Positions 47,706 through 60,274 of a stretch of DNA of 64,000 nucleotides are shown here, piece by piece. How positions within the stretch are numbered: position 1 is the first letter of the stretch; each line of letters starts with the position of its first letter. The notes under the pieces are model-generated. The model was not told the DNA's origin. It searched no databases and was given only the letters and a program-made list of their open reading frames with translations. Position numbers and translations under genes: made by a program. Origin of the DNA: Osedax fenrisi (taxonomy: Eukaryota; Annelida; Polychaeta; Sabellida; Siboglinidae); NCBI GenBank assembly GCA_964019155.1, contig OZ025242.1, forward strand, positions 67,830,540 through 67,894,539, written 5' to 3'.

Positions 47706-50320
47706 TATATTCATTATTATTTTGTATGTGTATTTCAGCTAAGTTTGTTGGTAATGTATGGTAATATTATGTATGTATATATATTAGTGTATTATACCTA
47801 ATCTAAGTATTTTATTTGATGTGAATAATTCTTTTGTATGATCTCGAAATTTTCTTCTATTTATTATTCTTAAAAGGTTTTTTTTGTGGATAATTGTTGT
47901 ATTTATAGTATTATTTGAGAATGTATTTCCCCAAAGTATATTTCCATAGTTTAAGTATTGTAGGAAAATGCTATTATATATAATTATTAATGAATTTGAT
48001 TAATGAATTTGCTTTTTTTAATGCTTTTTAATTTTAATAATGTGCTCAACTTTGTGATTAAAAATTATATTCGGAGAGTTTGTTATTTAATTTAATAATA
48101 TGATTTTTGAAATCAAGTTTGCAATCAATATTAATAGGATATTTATACCAAGATATTTATAATTATATACATTATTTATTAATGTATAATCTAATGACAT
48201 TATATTGTTTGGATGTTTATTTTAGTTGAAATTTACTAGTTCTGTTTTAATAATTTACCATTTTTCTATTTTTATTAAAATGTTTGTAATTCAATTTTGT
48301 AGTTCTATATTAGGTGTTATATTAGGTCCTATTATCAGTTGTAAAATTTATAGCAGTATCATCTGCATATAGTGTAAATGTTACACTGTTATCTTTTAAA
48401 TATAATGGTAGATCATTGAGATAAATGATGAATAGTAAATGGCCTAGTATGGAGCCTTGGGGTAGGTAACCTACACCGATATCATTAGTTATAATATCAG
48501 ATTCGGATAGGTTAAATTTAACTATAGTTTAGTTATATTATGTAAATAGTTTGTTATCAGTGTAATAGGAATCTCTCTAATTCCATATGTAATTCCCTAT
48601 CTAATTTTCTAATTATAATATAATGCATTATATATGCAATATAATGCATTATATTATGCATATATACTACTTATATAACGTATCACTGTTTACATTATCT
48701 ATCACGTATTCTACGCATGTAACTTATCATTACACTGTTAACATAATTTGTATTATACTGAATAAATATATTATCCTTTTTTATTTTTATATTATATTAT
48801 TTATTAAATAAACCTTATTACATATAAATTAACAATAAATAATAATATAAAATAATAAAATAAACATCATTATAATAAAATACAAAAAATATAAAATAAA
48901 TAAGTATTTAATAAATAATAATGAAAACATTAATGTAGCAATGGAATAAGTGTAACAAGATTATATATAATAAGAGTATGTATACTCTGTATATATAGTA
49001 ACGATTGTATAAATTATGTCCTAGTTCATGTCCATTATTTGATCAACCAAATAATACACGATGTTAAATAATACCTTATAATAATCCTTCTCTTGGTCTC
49101 TAATTCATTTCCCTCTAATTTTCTTTTAAATAACCGAATTTGATTAGTATTTCTAAGAAACTCTCCCAGATTGTTATATGATATATTGACTTAGGAGTAC
49201 TTAATGAAGTAGCCAACTGCATTAATTTGCAACTCTACCTACTTGGTAAATTATTAGTAATAAAACCTAATAGGTTTGGTGTAGGTATATTATAGTATAT
49301 GTAGGAAACAATCTGTATTTTCTAATACATCTTATTTTAAAGTATACATTAATATAAATATTATTAATAATATAATTTATTTAGAACTTTTGAGAACTTT
49401 TGAGAACCAGGATCCCAAAAGTTCCGGAACTTTTAGGCTACTATTGTCCACGAAACTACCCAAAAGTTCTAGAACCTATAGGAACTATAGTTCCCAAAAG
49501 TTCTAAAAAGTTCTGAATAATTGTTTGTTGGGTCAATAATATCAAACGCGTTGCTTAAATCTAAAAATAAAGTATGTATTGCTTTATTTTCTTTTTTATT
49601 TTCCATTATATGGTTGTAAATATTTAGTGTAGCTTGAGTGGTATTATGTTTTTTAAGGAAACCATATTGGATAGTATTTATTATATTATTATTTTTTATG
49701 AATTGCATTAGTCTATTATATATTATTTTTTCTAGTATTTTCGATAGTTGACTTAAAATTGTTATTGGTTATAGTTAGATATAATATTGATGTTTTTTTT
49801 ACGAATTGGTTTAATGGAAGATAGATTCATTTTTAGAGGAAAAGTTCCTGACGATAAACATATATTAAAAATATGGCTTAATGGAAATATAGGTACGTAC
49901 CTAAATGTTATATAGTTTATACTTTTTATTAATGTATCTTTTTATTTTATTTGTTATCCAATTTTTTGATAGAATATTTGAAGATATTTTATATGTAATT
50001 AGTGGGATAAATTGGTTAATTAGTGATGAAATTTGTTGTAGGAGTTTTCAGCATCATTTTCTTCAAGACCGAATCCCAATTTGTATTTTTCAGTGCATCA
50101 ACAAGTCTTTTGGTGTTATTTATAGTTATTGTCTTGGTTTAAGTTTCATTTAAGTTATTTCTTATTTTGGTTTTTATTTTAATTATAGTATATATTGGGA
50201 GGTGGTCTGTCAAGTCTTCTAAGAGTATTCCACTATTATAAATATTTGTTGTGTTTATATTTGTATAAAAGTTATCTAGGTATAGTTATCTACCTATAGT
50301 TGAAGTGTTACTTTTATTTA
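47470..50320 (-). mobile_element. LINE copy 4, degenerate, with an internal insertion
   Basis: Minus-strand pieces in order are the endonuclease end (DHLPIY, about 50200) and the RT start (YGFLKKHNTTQATL, LFLDLSNAFDIID at 49469-49708). The RT core follows (LPQGSILGHLLFIIYLNDLP, TLYADDTAINF at about 48470-48350), then the C-terminus (KGPKLWNLLPTNIQNI at 47484-47714). The sequence at about 48600-49440 does not belong to the LINE and includes a GAACTTTT array. Confidence 0.87.
49385..49512. repeat. Array of GAACTTTT/AAAAGTTC words in both orientations
   Basis: At least nine copies of the octamer or its complement occur within about 130 bp, including CCAAAAGTTCCGGAACTTTT as a direct palindrome. 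It lies at a break in LINE 4 and may be a terminus of an inserted element. Confidence 0.7.
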
Positions 50321-50321
50321 A

Positions 50322-50516
50322 TACTTGATGTATTTATTAGCTTTTAATTTTATAATTGTATCATTTATTTATATTATTACATCATTACATTATTATATGA
50401 TAATTACATTTAGTTACATGATAAGTTTATTATATTTGTATTATATATTTTATTTATTTGTATCATATATATGTAAACAGGAAGTCATAAGGTTAAATAC
50501 CTCGAAAATCTTCTGA
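50322..50516 (+). mobile_element. 3'-end fragment of the LINE 5 family
   Basis: About 195 bp matches, in inverted orientation, the 3' UTR of the LINE at 54510-54725. Shared words are TTGATGTATTTATTAGC, AACAGGAAGTCATAAGGTTA and a CCTCGAAAATC end. It is a severely 5'-truncated copy. Confidence 0.85.
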
Positions 50517-50767
50517 ACATTTTATTTGTCCTTTTATTGTTTTTTTCTCTCTTGCAATGATTGCAATAATAAAATGTATATTATATTATATTATATTATT
50601 TTATAATATTATAAAATTATTATTTATTTATAACTATTATCTATAATGAAACTGATCATGTTAATAAAGGGGTAATTGTCTCTATAAGTAACATTGCTTC
50701 TACAATTACACTGGCATTGCCTAAATCTGATAATAATAATAATAATAATAATAATAATATATATAAT

Positions 50768-50769
<2 letters not shown>

Positions 50770-50848
<79 letters not shown>
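50770..50848. repeat. (AT)n microsatellite
   Basis: An AT run following (AAT)n at 50730-50770. The hAT element inserted at its right edge. Confidence 0.95.
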
Positions 50849-50850
<2 letters not shown>

Positions 50851-50852
50851 AT

Positions 50853-53251
50853 TAGGGGCGTCGGAACAGGGGGGGCGGGGGCTATCGGACCCCCCCCCCA
50901 TTTAAAAATATGGGGGGGGGGGCTAAGTATGTTTTGCCCCCCCCCCCATGAAATGTGTATTAATAAATTGTATATATATTAAATCTAGTATATTGTCTTT
51001 GTTAATAAAATTGTGCTAAAGAATTTTACCAAACATATAGGGGGCTAAGTATTGTTTGCCCCCCCCATCTATTAAATATGATAATATTCATGAGAGAATC
51101 TCTGACAGATACTTGTTATCTGGCGATATTAATAATGGAATTATTCAACTATATAAATTTGAATTATTAAATATTTGATTATAAGATATTAATGGAAGTT
51201 TCTTAATTCAATGTGATGGAATTCAAGATATATCCGATGGTGATCGGGACATTTTGCTGGTTCGATATTTGACATAAAAACTAGAAATTAAAGAAATATG
51301 CATATTAATATGCAATATGACTGAGGATACAACTTAAATATATCAAATTTAATGTTATCTGAACTTTAACATCTTAACTTGCATATTTCTAAATTAAAAA
51401 GACAGTCATATGATGGTGCAGCTAATATGTCTGGTCAATATAATAGTGTAAAGAGTATAATAATGAATAGACAGCCATTAACTTTGTATACATAATGTGG
51501 AGCTCATCGCATAAACTTAATAGAATATATGATTATAATCATTAGATAATAATATACATATAAGAAAAGCCTTGAGAGTGGTTCATGATGTGGGATTATT
51601 ATATGAACAAACGATCAAATTCCGGATTATATATATATTACTAATAATAACAAAGCAAAGACATTGAAATCAATATGCCCAACAAGATGGACTGCGAAAA
51701 TCATGTATTAAAACAACATTAGATCAATATAGTGGTTTAATCGATGCACTGAAATAATATAAAGAATTAGATTATATTACCAATGACCACAAATATATTG
51801 CAAATTTATTATTAAAAAATATGAATAAGTCAAATATTTATTCTATGAATATTTAAAGTTTGATATTTGAAAGCTTAGATATGAAGGTGAAAGCTTTCAT
51901 GATACTAACAAATACTATTGAAGGTAACATTTAAAAAAATATACTTGAAAGCATATATATATGATTAACATTTTATATAATCATAATAAAAATCAATAAT
52001 AAATAAACATAAAGGATCAGATAATAGTAAAGATGATTCTAATTAAATTGAATAATGATAGAAATAATTTTCACACATTCATTGAAGATATAGAAACAAA
52101 AGTATTTTATATTTTATATTGATTCAAGGTTAATAACATACTTTTATAAACATGTTATATAAAACATTTTATAAAATACAAAATAGCTTATAATAAATGT
52201 TTATAATAAAATATTATAATAATTTATTTTTATTTTAAATATATCTAATTTAATTTTATATGTATATCTAAGTATATCTAATTCAGAGAATAATAATTAG
52301 ACATATAATATAAATTATTATAAATATGTATGAGATGAATAGTAATGAAAGTTCAAAAGACTATGTAAGGTACCTCATCTAGATAAAATAATATAACATT
52401 ATTATTGTTATGTTAATATAAGAATGTGATTAGATATTATCAGTTAATATATTAATATACTTTATCATTAATATTTACATAATAAAATATACTGAGTTGT
52501 TTGATCACATAATGATGAAAATTAAAACCAAATTGTATACTAAGAAAACATTAATTATATATTCTTATAAATTAAAGTAATCATTATTACAAATAATATA
52601 ATTCATGAAAAAAGGTTTGTTTTTTTAGATTAATCTTATTAATCCTATTAATTTTCTACACTAAACAGATGTTATTACAAAATGTATGAAGAATTAACGA
52701 TTGAAAGATCGAATTTCCATATGTTCAAATCAATCAATAAGTTCAATACCATCTGATGAGTATAAACATATACATGATGGAACAATCTTCTAAAATTCAA
52801 AAATTATTTTCTGGCATAAGAGATTTGATCAAATTTTATTGGTTTTACCCTCAAGTTCTGTACCATCTTAGCGTGGATTTAGTAAGCTACGAATAATAAA
52901 TACGTTGTTACGATCTAATATGCTAGATAGTAGCTTAAATGCATTAGTATTGGCAAATATCAATCAACAAATAATTCACACAATTGAGATGGGCATATTT
53001 ATAAATAAAAATCTATATTTATATAATAATAAATTATGTAATGTTTATTATTTATTTTCTAATATATTCCTACTCATTGTTATACAAATTAAATATTATT
53101 AATTGCATATTAAAGGGTTAACATAGACTAAAGAGGTATACGATATTAATAATATATAGTTAGTAATTATATTAGTAATAAATAATAGGATATATTATAT
53201 AAAATATAAATAAATAGCCCCCCCATACAAAATATCGTTCCGACGCCCCTA
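50853..53251 (+). mobile_element. hAT DNA transposon with perfect 8-bp target duplication
   Basis: The termini TAGGGGCGTCGGAAC and GTTCCGACGCCCCTA are exact inverted repeats of 15 bp. They are flanked by TATAGGAT at 50845-50852 and 53252-53259. Both ends carry long G or C runs (50868-50950, 51059-51066 and 53218-53224). The 2.4 kb element contains a decayed DUF4371-type transposase on the plus strand. Confidence 0.96.
51180..52990 (+). pseudogene. hAT transposase pseudogene (DUF4371/ZMYM1-like type)
   Basis: The diagnostic segment SYDGAANMSGQYNSVKS followed by LTLYT and CGAHRINL is readable at about 51410-51520. It corresponds to the DUF4371 SYDGA.NMSG...C.AH.LNL block. The C-terminal dimerisation region survives as LPSSSVPS, stop, RGFSKLRIINTLLRSNM and LNALVLANI at about 52845-52960. 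Numerous stops and shifts lie between, so the enzyme is dead. The intact TIRs and TSD suggest decay after insertion. Confidence 0.87.
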
Positions 53252-53259
53252 TATAGGAT

Positions 53260-53830
53260 ACCTATAGGTATTGTTACCTATATTGTTTCTTTGTCCCCGA
53301 ATTACACATGTACACATTACCTATATATGTGTAATAATAGTTCAATGAACTGAAATGTGCACGATGTAAAACTAGGTAATATATCATACAATGCTAATTA
53401 TTAATATATTATATAATACTACTAATTCACAATTCACACTCGCATTCATATTTCCCAGTGTAGTTCTCACGTTCACTGAAATATAATTACGAGACGCGCC
53501 CACCGCCCGCCACATATTTTGTAGTGTCGCTACTATCATTGAATGAAACATTTAATCTTTCATGGCCTTTATTATAATATTAAATATAATGATATAATTG
53601 AATGCTATATAGGTTAATGATAGTCTAAGGAGAATAACTGATTCAACAACTTACTGATTATTATCGGAGACTGGATATAATAAGCTATACATGTTGAAAA
53701 TATAGCACCAATAGAATAATATTTATGATAATTTACGAAAATATATTAGCCCTATTTTATTTTTGGAACTTTGAACGTTTTTTATAAGAAGGAAACGCCC
53801 GCCACATTCTCCTAAACACCACACCCTAAG
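53260..53830. other. Spacer with a diverged repeat and GC-rich islands
   Basis: 53285-53420 is the partner of 34101-34222. CGCCCACCGCCCGCCACAT at about 53504-53522 and CGCCCGCCACAT at about 53797 are the inverted forms of the GTGGCGGGCGG word seen at 32671. No exon. Confidence 0.6.
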
Positions 53831-53835
53831 TGATC

Positions 53836-54333
53836 GTGAAGTGGCCACATTACCCGATTCTGGGTATCACGCTATATACACTATAGTGTATATATATACA
53901 CTATATATAGTTTTAAATTTACTTAAATTTACTTAAATTTAATTAAGTTTCTAATTTACACTATATATATATATATATATATGTATACTAATAAATATTA
54001 TTCACTAAAATAAATGGCTTATAAACTTTGTTGTGATTAAATAGTTCTTTAACATCCAACTTTAATTTCTAATTTATATTATATATTAGTGACTTAAAAT
54101 ATGTTTTAGTACACTTTTATTTCAATTTTTAAAAAAGTAAATCGTTTTTTTTTGGATTTTTTACATTATTTTTTTTTATTAATAGATATACAAATTATTT
54201 TTACTTATTTGAACAATGCTTACCAATGCGCATATTTCATGTATATATTTTTTTTGATTGAACTTATAGTTTATGAGATACGCCAAGTGGCCACATTACC
54301 CTCAGGGCAAATTACCCATCTTTTCCCTTTCAA
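53836..54333 (+). mobile_element. Element D: relative of A/B/C with motif GTGGCCACATTACCC (left part missing)
   Basis: GTGGCCACATTACCC occurs at about 53842 and 54288. The second copy follows TATAGTTTATGAGATACGCC, which parallels the TTACTGAGATACGAG box of A and the TTTCTGAGATACCGAG box of C. It is followed by CAAATTACCC and CTTTTCCC in place of the usual CTTTCCCC end. The spacer has AATTTTTAAAAAAGTAA, as in C. Only the right half is recognisable. Confidence 0.55.
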
Positions 54334-54509
54334 TAACACTGCAGATCTTATAAATATGTCATATAATAAATTTCATAAATATATTTCCCACGAGGTAAAA
54401 ATTATGGGTGATTTTAATATCATAATAAATGATCCATAACCATCCCAATTAAACATTTTAATAAATAACTAGGACTAACGCCTCAAATTCTTCAAAACTA
54501 TATAAGATT

Positions 54510-56035
54510 TTCGAGGTATACCTAAATATATGTATACATAAATATATTAACCTTATGACTTCCTGTTTACATATATATGATACAAATAAATAAAATATAT
54601 AATACAAATAAAATAAACTTATCATGTAACTAAATGTAATCATCATATAATAATGTAATCATTTAATAATATAAATAAATGATACAATTATAAAATTAAA
54701 AGCTAATAAATACATCAAGTATTAAATAATATAAATTAAAATATATTTTATATATAACATAGTGGAACTAAATATGAGATAGCCGACATTTAAAAGTAAA
54801 ATAAACAAGAGAACAAAAAGAGAAGAAATAAGAAAATATATTAAATAAATATAGGTTAACAATATTCGATGTACATACAGAAAAATATATAACCCAAAGT
54901 AATTTAATTAATGTCAAAAAATGTAAAAATAAAATAAAAGATAATACAATCTTAAAATCATATATAATAATTTTTTAAAAGTCAGTTTTTTATAATGTCA
55001 AAATTTAATATAACGTCAGTATTTTTATAGTGTCAAATAAATATAATAAAAATTTAAATAAATTTTAAAAAAATATTATCATAAGTCAAATATATTAAAT
55101 ACAAATTTAAACTAAAAGTAAATGCATTAAAATAGACTAAGTATTATATATAATTATTTTAATATTTTTACAGAATAATGATAAATAATTTGACTTTCTT
55201 ATATCTATACTTAAATCATTCCAAATTCTTGGTCCGAATGTAATTAAGGTATTATTCATATAATTATATTTAAAATAAGGTTGAATAAAATCACATTTAC
55301 TCCTGGCATTGAATCTTTTTTTAGACGTCAACGTAAAATGATTTAAAATAACAGGATGGCACAATTTATTGAATATTTTATACATGTAAATCCAAGTCTT
55401 ATACTTACAAATATCATATAAAGATAATATTTTATTTTCCTTAAATAAAGAAACAGTTGAAAAATCATTTGGTTTATTAAATTTATTTTTAATATCTTTT
55501 TTTGAATTAAATATATACTATTTAAGTTTGATACATAACCATGACCCCATATTTCTATACAGTAAATTAAATGTGGATAAAATAAATCATAGTAGGATTT
55601 ATTTGGATTTGTATTTACAAAGTATGAAACATTTTTTATAATCCACAACATTTTTAATAATTTATTTTTAAGATAAGCCAAATGACATTTCCAATTTAAA
55701 CAAGTAGGTTATTTATCTAGATTTATTCCAAGAAATGTTGTAGAAGTTACTTGAGATAAAATGGTATTGTCTATATTTATATTAAATATTATATCATTTT
55801 TAAATGACACTACAGTGCGTTTTATCTATATTTATGGATAATTTATTAAGTTTAGACCATAGAAAAATGTCATCACATGCTGATTGTAATTTATAATTTA
55901 GATTATTAGATGATTTTTCACTAATAATTACATTAGTATCATCAGCAAATAATATGAATTTATTTTCTGGAGAACATAGTATCATATCATTAATAAATAT
56001 AGAAAACAGTAATGGTCCAAGAATATATATATATA
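54510..56035 (-). mobile_element. LINE copy 5, 5'-truncated
   Basis: The minus-strand RT starts inside the conserved region at LGPLLFSIFINDM, preceded by an (AT)n run. It continues to the C-terminus and a 3' UTR (about 55137 to 54510). Its upstream half is absent; element B2 begins 20 bp further on. Confidence 0.87.
55137..56035 (-). pseudogene. Reverse transcriptase C-terminal half of LINE 5
   Basis: Readable pieces are LGPLLFSIFINDM, the intact active site FILFADDTNVII, FLWSKLNKLSINIDKTH, SLFYPHLIYCIEIWG-type sequence and ITFGPRIWNDLSIDI. A frameshift near 55800 and another near 55450 divide it. The fold core upstream of FADD is missing. Confidence 0.85.
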
Positions 56036-56055
56036 TATACATACACACATGCATA

Positions 56056-57803
56056 GGGGAGAGTGCTCTAATAACGACATGCACGTAATATCGACACCCT
56101 AGATATCTCCTAAAATATAATTCCAATCAAAAAATAATTAATGTATGAAATGTTAATCAATATAATTCTAATTTATATAAGTATAATTTTGTTTTTAATA
56201 TTTATATTTTTTTAATTATAAACAAAAAACTGATTTTTTCGTTACAACCCTAAATTTATGAAATTTTTGAAGTACAATATCGATTCTCAATCATTTGAAA
56301 ATATATATATTTTAAATATTTTAAATACATCGTATATATCTAATTATATTTTACAATGTGCCGAAAATATTTTGTATTTTTGAAAAATGTTTACAAAGTT
56401 ATTGACGTTTACCTAAACAACATACATTTTCATAATACCGACACCCTAATTTCACGTAATATCGACACCCTTTAACCAATCAGCGTTATTTGTTTATAAT
56501 GTGCGACGCACATTGTGCGTGCGTTATGATACAATTAATTTTAGGAAAAAAACTTATGAATTGTGTGTTAACTAAAAGTAACGCGAATTTAATTCTGATT
56601 AGATAGTGGATATTAAATAATATATGGTATATCTAAATATCGATATATTTAGGGTGTCGATATTATGTGCCAAGGTATCGGTATTCGAGGCAGTGCCTGT
56701 AATATCGACACCCCTGTTATCTCAGAATTAAACAAACTAAATTAAATCTTAAAATAGCTATTATATGTATATACCTACTTAATAGGGGAAAGTCTCCGAT
56801 TACCGACCCCCTTCTAATACCGACCCCCTCTCGTATCTCAGTAACTACAAGAGATATCAACAAATTATATATACAGGAACTGTTAGCAATTTAATGATAC
56901 ATATGAATAAGTATTTTGTTTTATTAAATATTCAATCCTACAATTGTTATTTGATCAAATATAATATTCTGTTTTTACTTTTTAAATATTTGAATAATAA
57001 CTTTTTTTAAATCATTGTAAATACTTTAATAATTAAAATAAAACGTAATACTGCATATACTATTGTAGATCAATAAAATGTTTATAAACATTATAAAAAT
57101 AATCCAATTTGAATAATTATTAACCAAAATATCTTAATTATAGCAACCCATATGATTTTCCTATTACCGACCCCATGTGATTTATAATATCCAATCAAAA
57201 TAGATCAGTATTTTACTTTAATATATATCGTAAGTTTTTGTGTATCATTGATATAAATTTGGGATTCATGATTCCAGTTGATTATATACATACTGATTAA
57301 TAATTAAATATTAAATAATAATATACAATATTTTAATATAATTACTATAAAGTTTAAATTTAAATTTAATATTATTATTAAAACATAAATTCAATAAAAA
57401 ATAAATTGCCTGAATGTTATAATTAATTAAATTTATGTATATCTACTATTTGTATTGGATATTATAATACTACAATTATTTATACCACGATTATGCTAGG
57501 GGTCGGTAATGGGAGAAGGGAGTCGATATTAGGAACAGGTATCCGATTACCGACCCCCTGTTTATTCTTGTAAATATAATGATATCAAAAATTTTAAATA
57601 ACCACATTATTCATTGCCATAATATTACCATAATTACAAATAAATATATTTAATATTGAATAAGTTATTATAAATAATCATGTGGGGGGTCGGTAATAGG
57701 ACACTATCCCCTGTTTATAAATAAAATTTAGTAATATTTAATTGAGAAATAATAAACTTATGGTGATGTATTACAAGTGTGTCGGTATTCGAGTACTCTC
57801 CCC
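56056..57803 (-). mobile_element. Element B, copy 2, carrying nested element A3
   Basis: The ends GGGGAGAGTGCTCTAATAAC and TTCGAGTACTCTCCCC are flanked by TA at 56054-56055 and 57804-57805. Relative to B1 it is inverted. Motifs (TAATATCGACACCC, AATACCGACACCC) lie at the left end, as a direct pair at about 56436-56470, and as a central inverted pair at about 56651-56712. They recur at the far end at about 57778. Element A3 interrupts it at 56785-57711. It preserves the empty target sites used to date the B1 insertions. Confidence 0.92.
56785..57711 (-). mobile_element. Element A, copy 3, nested in B2
   Basis: It starts GGGGAAAGTCTCCGATTACC after TA and ends GGTCGGTAATAGGACACTATCCCC. The right flank has TG where TA is expected. 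Compared with the unbroken B1 sequence (CTACTTAATACTTATAAATA, read inverted), the insertion point is at TTAATA. The motif layout is inverted relative to A2, with the direct pair near 57160 and the central inverted pair near 57500-57560. Confidence 0.92.
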
Positions 57804-57811
57804 TACACACA

Positions 57812-58720
57812 GGGGAAATTACTCGACTTCACTTTAACAATAAATGGTCTTAAAATGTTATGACTCGTTATTTTTATTTAAAAATTACAATATATTAATA
57901 TTATATGATTATATATATTATTGTGATTTTAAAATTTTATTTAATCTTTTAATTCCATAGATAACGGGGGTGTCCTTATTCGGTACCCATGTCCGAATAC
58001 GGACACCCTGTATTATAATACGGACACCCTATATACCACTAGATAAACTATATATTATTGATGAATCAATCAGACAAATTACAATTACGTTATTTATAAT
58101 TAATTTTATAAAAAATATATTGTAATTTAATTAGTTAATAATTTATTTATTTTTATTATTTTTTAATTAATAATACAATTTAAGTATCTAAATAATAATT
58201 TTTTTAGAATTAGCTTTATTGATGGTATTAATATTATAACGCACGCGATTTTTATGAAAATCAGAATTGTTCATCCGTTGCGCGTTGATTGGTTATAGGG
58301 TGTCCGTATTAAGACATTTAGAGTGTCCGTATTAGGAACTTATATGACCACTAGATATAACTGCTTATAATGCTTATAACCTAATGAATATTTGATAAAA
58401 AATATAGAAATTAAAAATACAATTTTTAGAATGCTTTATTTTTTAATAATAGTGTTATATTTTATATCGATACATTTTTATAATATTGAGAAGATTTTAT
58501 GTTGACATTTTTTTTCATAAATTTAAAAACGTAATAAAAAAATCAGTTTATTGGATATATTAGTAATATTTTGTATAATTTAAAAATAAAAAATACTTTT
58601 TTGACTATTTTTATAATTATGAATATTTTATTCATTAAATATTTTTTTGTAGGATTTATGGTTTCTGAGATACCGATAGTGTCCGTATTCGGGCACTGTC
58701 CGTATTCGGTTACTTTCCCC
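57812..58720 (+). mobile_element. Element C, copy 2
   Basis: GGGGAAATTACTCGACTTCAC at the left is more decayed than in C1. GGTTACTTTCCCC ends at 58720. The central inverted pair GTGTCCTTATTCGG and CCGAATACGGACACCC lies at about 57968-58010. A direct pair lies at about 58298-58335 and right-end copies at about 58678-58705. It abuts B2 with only TACACACA between. Confidence 0.9.
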
Positions 58721-58850
58721 TACATATTATTTAACTCGGCAAGTATCATATGAGGTGAGGTACAGATTGATCGAGAGTTAGTGACCTCTATCTATAATAA
58801 CCTCTAGCGACCTCTATTTACCCTATACATATTTGCTCATTTAAGAGAAA
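58721..58850 (+). repeat. 130-bp sequence shared with 33957-34086
   Basis: Near-identical right flank of the C copies, ending TTTAAGAGAAA in both. Beyond it the sequences diverge abruptly. Confidence 0.9.
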
Positions 58851-59560
58851 CTCTTAAAAACGAAAGTAGGTTACCGTTAAACTACCATTCTTATAAGCTT
58901 ATTATTAACTAGTTAATCGAGCCAATTGTTAAAATGCACTATATTTTATGAATAAAGTAACGTTTAATTATATTACGTAGATAAATGTAGTATTTATAAA
59001 TACTACACCTAATTGAATATATTTCCAACATGCAATAATATAGGTGTTTAATATATAAATGTTTAATATAAATAATATATATATATATATTTTGTATCTA
59101 TTATCTATATAAAGTGTTTAATACATTTTAGTTATTTAACATTATAACCACATTATCTATTGCATTAAATATTACTCAATATCATCAGCAATATGCTAAC
59201 AAGAACATTTGTGAGTACATAATTATTTGTATCCTATATATCCTGTTAACATGGTATATAACCTATATATATATTAATTCATATTTTTAATATTATATAT
59301 AATAATATTATAAGAATATTTATAATATTATATAGGATTTATAAGAATAATTTCTGTTTATTTTTCTAGTTTATAATATTAATATTCTTTATCCTCCAAA
59401 AGGGCTTCAAAATAATATAACTGAAGTTGTCCTATCCATGGGTTCACTCTCATTTATTATGAGGAACCAATCTGATTATTGTTATTATTATTATACACGA
59501 GTATAAATACATAGAGCTAGAGTATATATTTAGAATACTGTGGTACTCTAAGCAATGAGT
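58851..59560. other. AT-rich spacer, no gene seen
   Basis: Nothing recognisable apart from short AT repeats. Confidence 0.5.
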
Positions 59561-59627
59561 GCCCAATGTCCAAGCTCTAAAGTCTATGAGCTTGAGAAAG
59601 TTTTTCTTTACATCGATGATTAAATCC

Positions 59628-59838
59628 ATTGACTTGTATTACCCATAGATATAGAGTGGAGTGTCACTCTAATGTCTATGGCCTATGGGTCTATCACAGA
59701 CTTTGAGGGGGCCCCTCAAAGTCTGTGGGGTAATACCATAGAGCTAGAGAGAATTTCTCTCTAGCTCTGTGGGTAATACTATAGACCCCACAGACTTTGA
59801 GGGGGGCCCCCAAAGTCTGTGCCCAATACAAGTCAATA
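59628..59838. mobile_element. Foldback element with nested palindromes and a 9-bp flanking repeat
   Basis: Outer arms TTGACTTGTATT and AATACAAGTCAA enclose a perfect palindrome around CAGACTTTGAGGGG. A second, similar one lies near 59790-59820. Between them is a third hairpin, AGAGCTAGAGAGAA with TTTCTCTCTAGCTCT. ATTAAATCC is repeated exactly at 59619-59627 and 59839-59847, like a target duplication of 8-9 bp (hAT or Mutator range). Confidence 0.75.
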
Positions 59839-59849
59839 ATTAAATCCTA

Positions 59850-60232
59850 TATTTAAATATATCGCTTACTCCGTATTAGGTATTTCCACCTAGCGTGACA
59901 AGTAGAGAGTAATTTTTACCTGAGAATTTTGTATTGACAGATTTACCTGCCCAATATTTTAAACTTTTAACATATTTGAATTCTAATTGATTTACAACTA
60001 GAAAATATTATTTTATCAGTACCGATGTATACTTTTTATCAGTTTTTATAGGAATAAATATATAAAATAGGTTAGTGTCATACATTGTATGATACAGTGC
60101 TATAATAGTAACGATTACATTAATTATTTAATAAGTTATATGTTATAAAAATAATAATATTAAATTTATAATAATTATATACTACAAAAATGATGTTAAA
60201 TTATATGCATACGATAATATATAATATTTATG

Positions 60233-60274
<42 letters not shown>

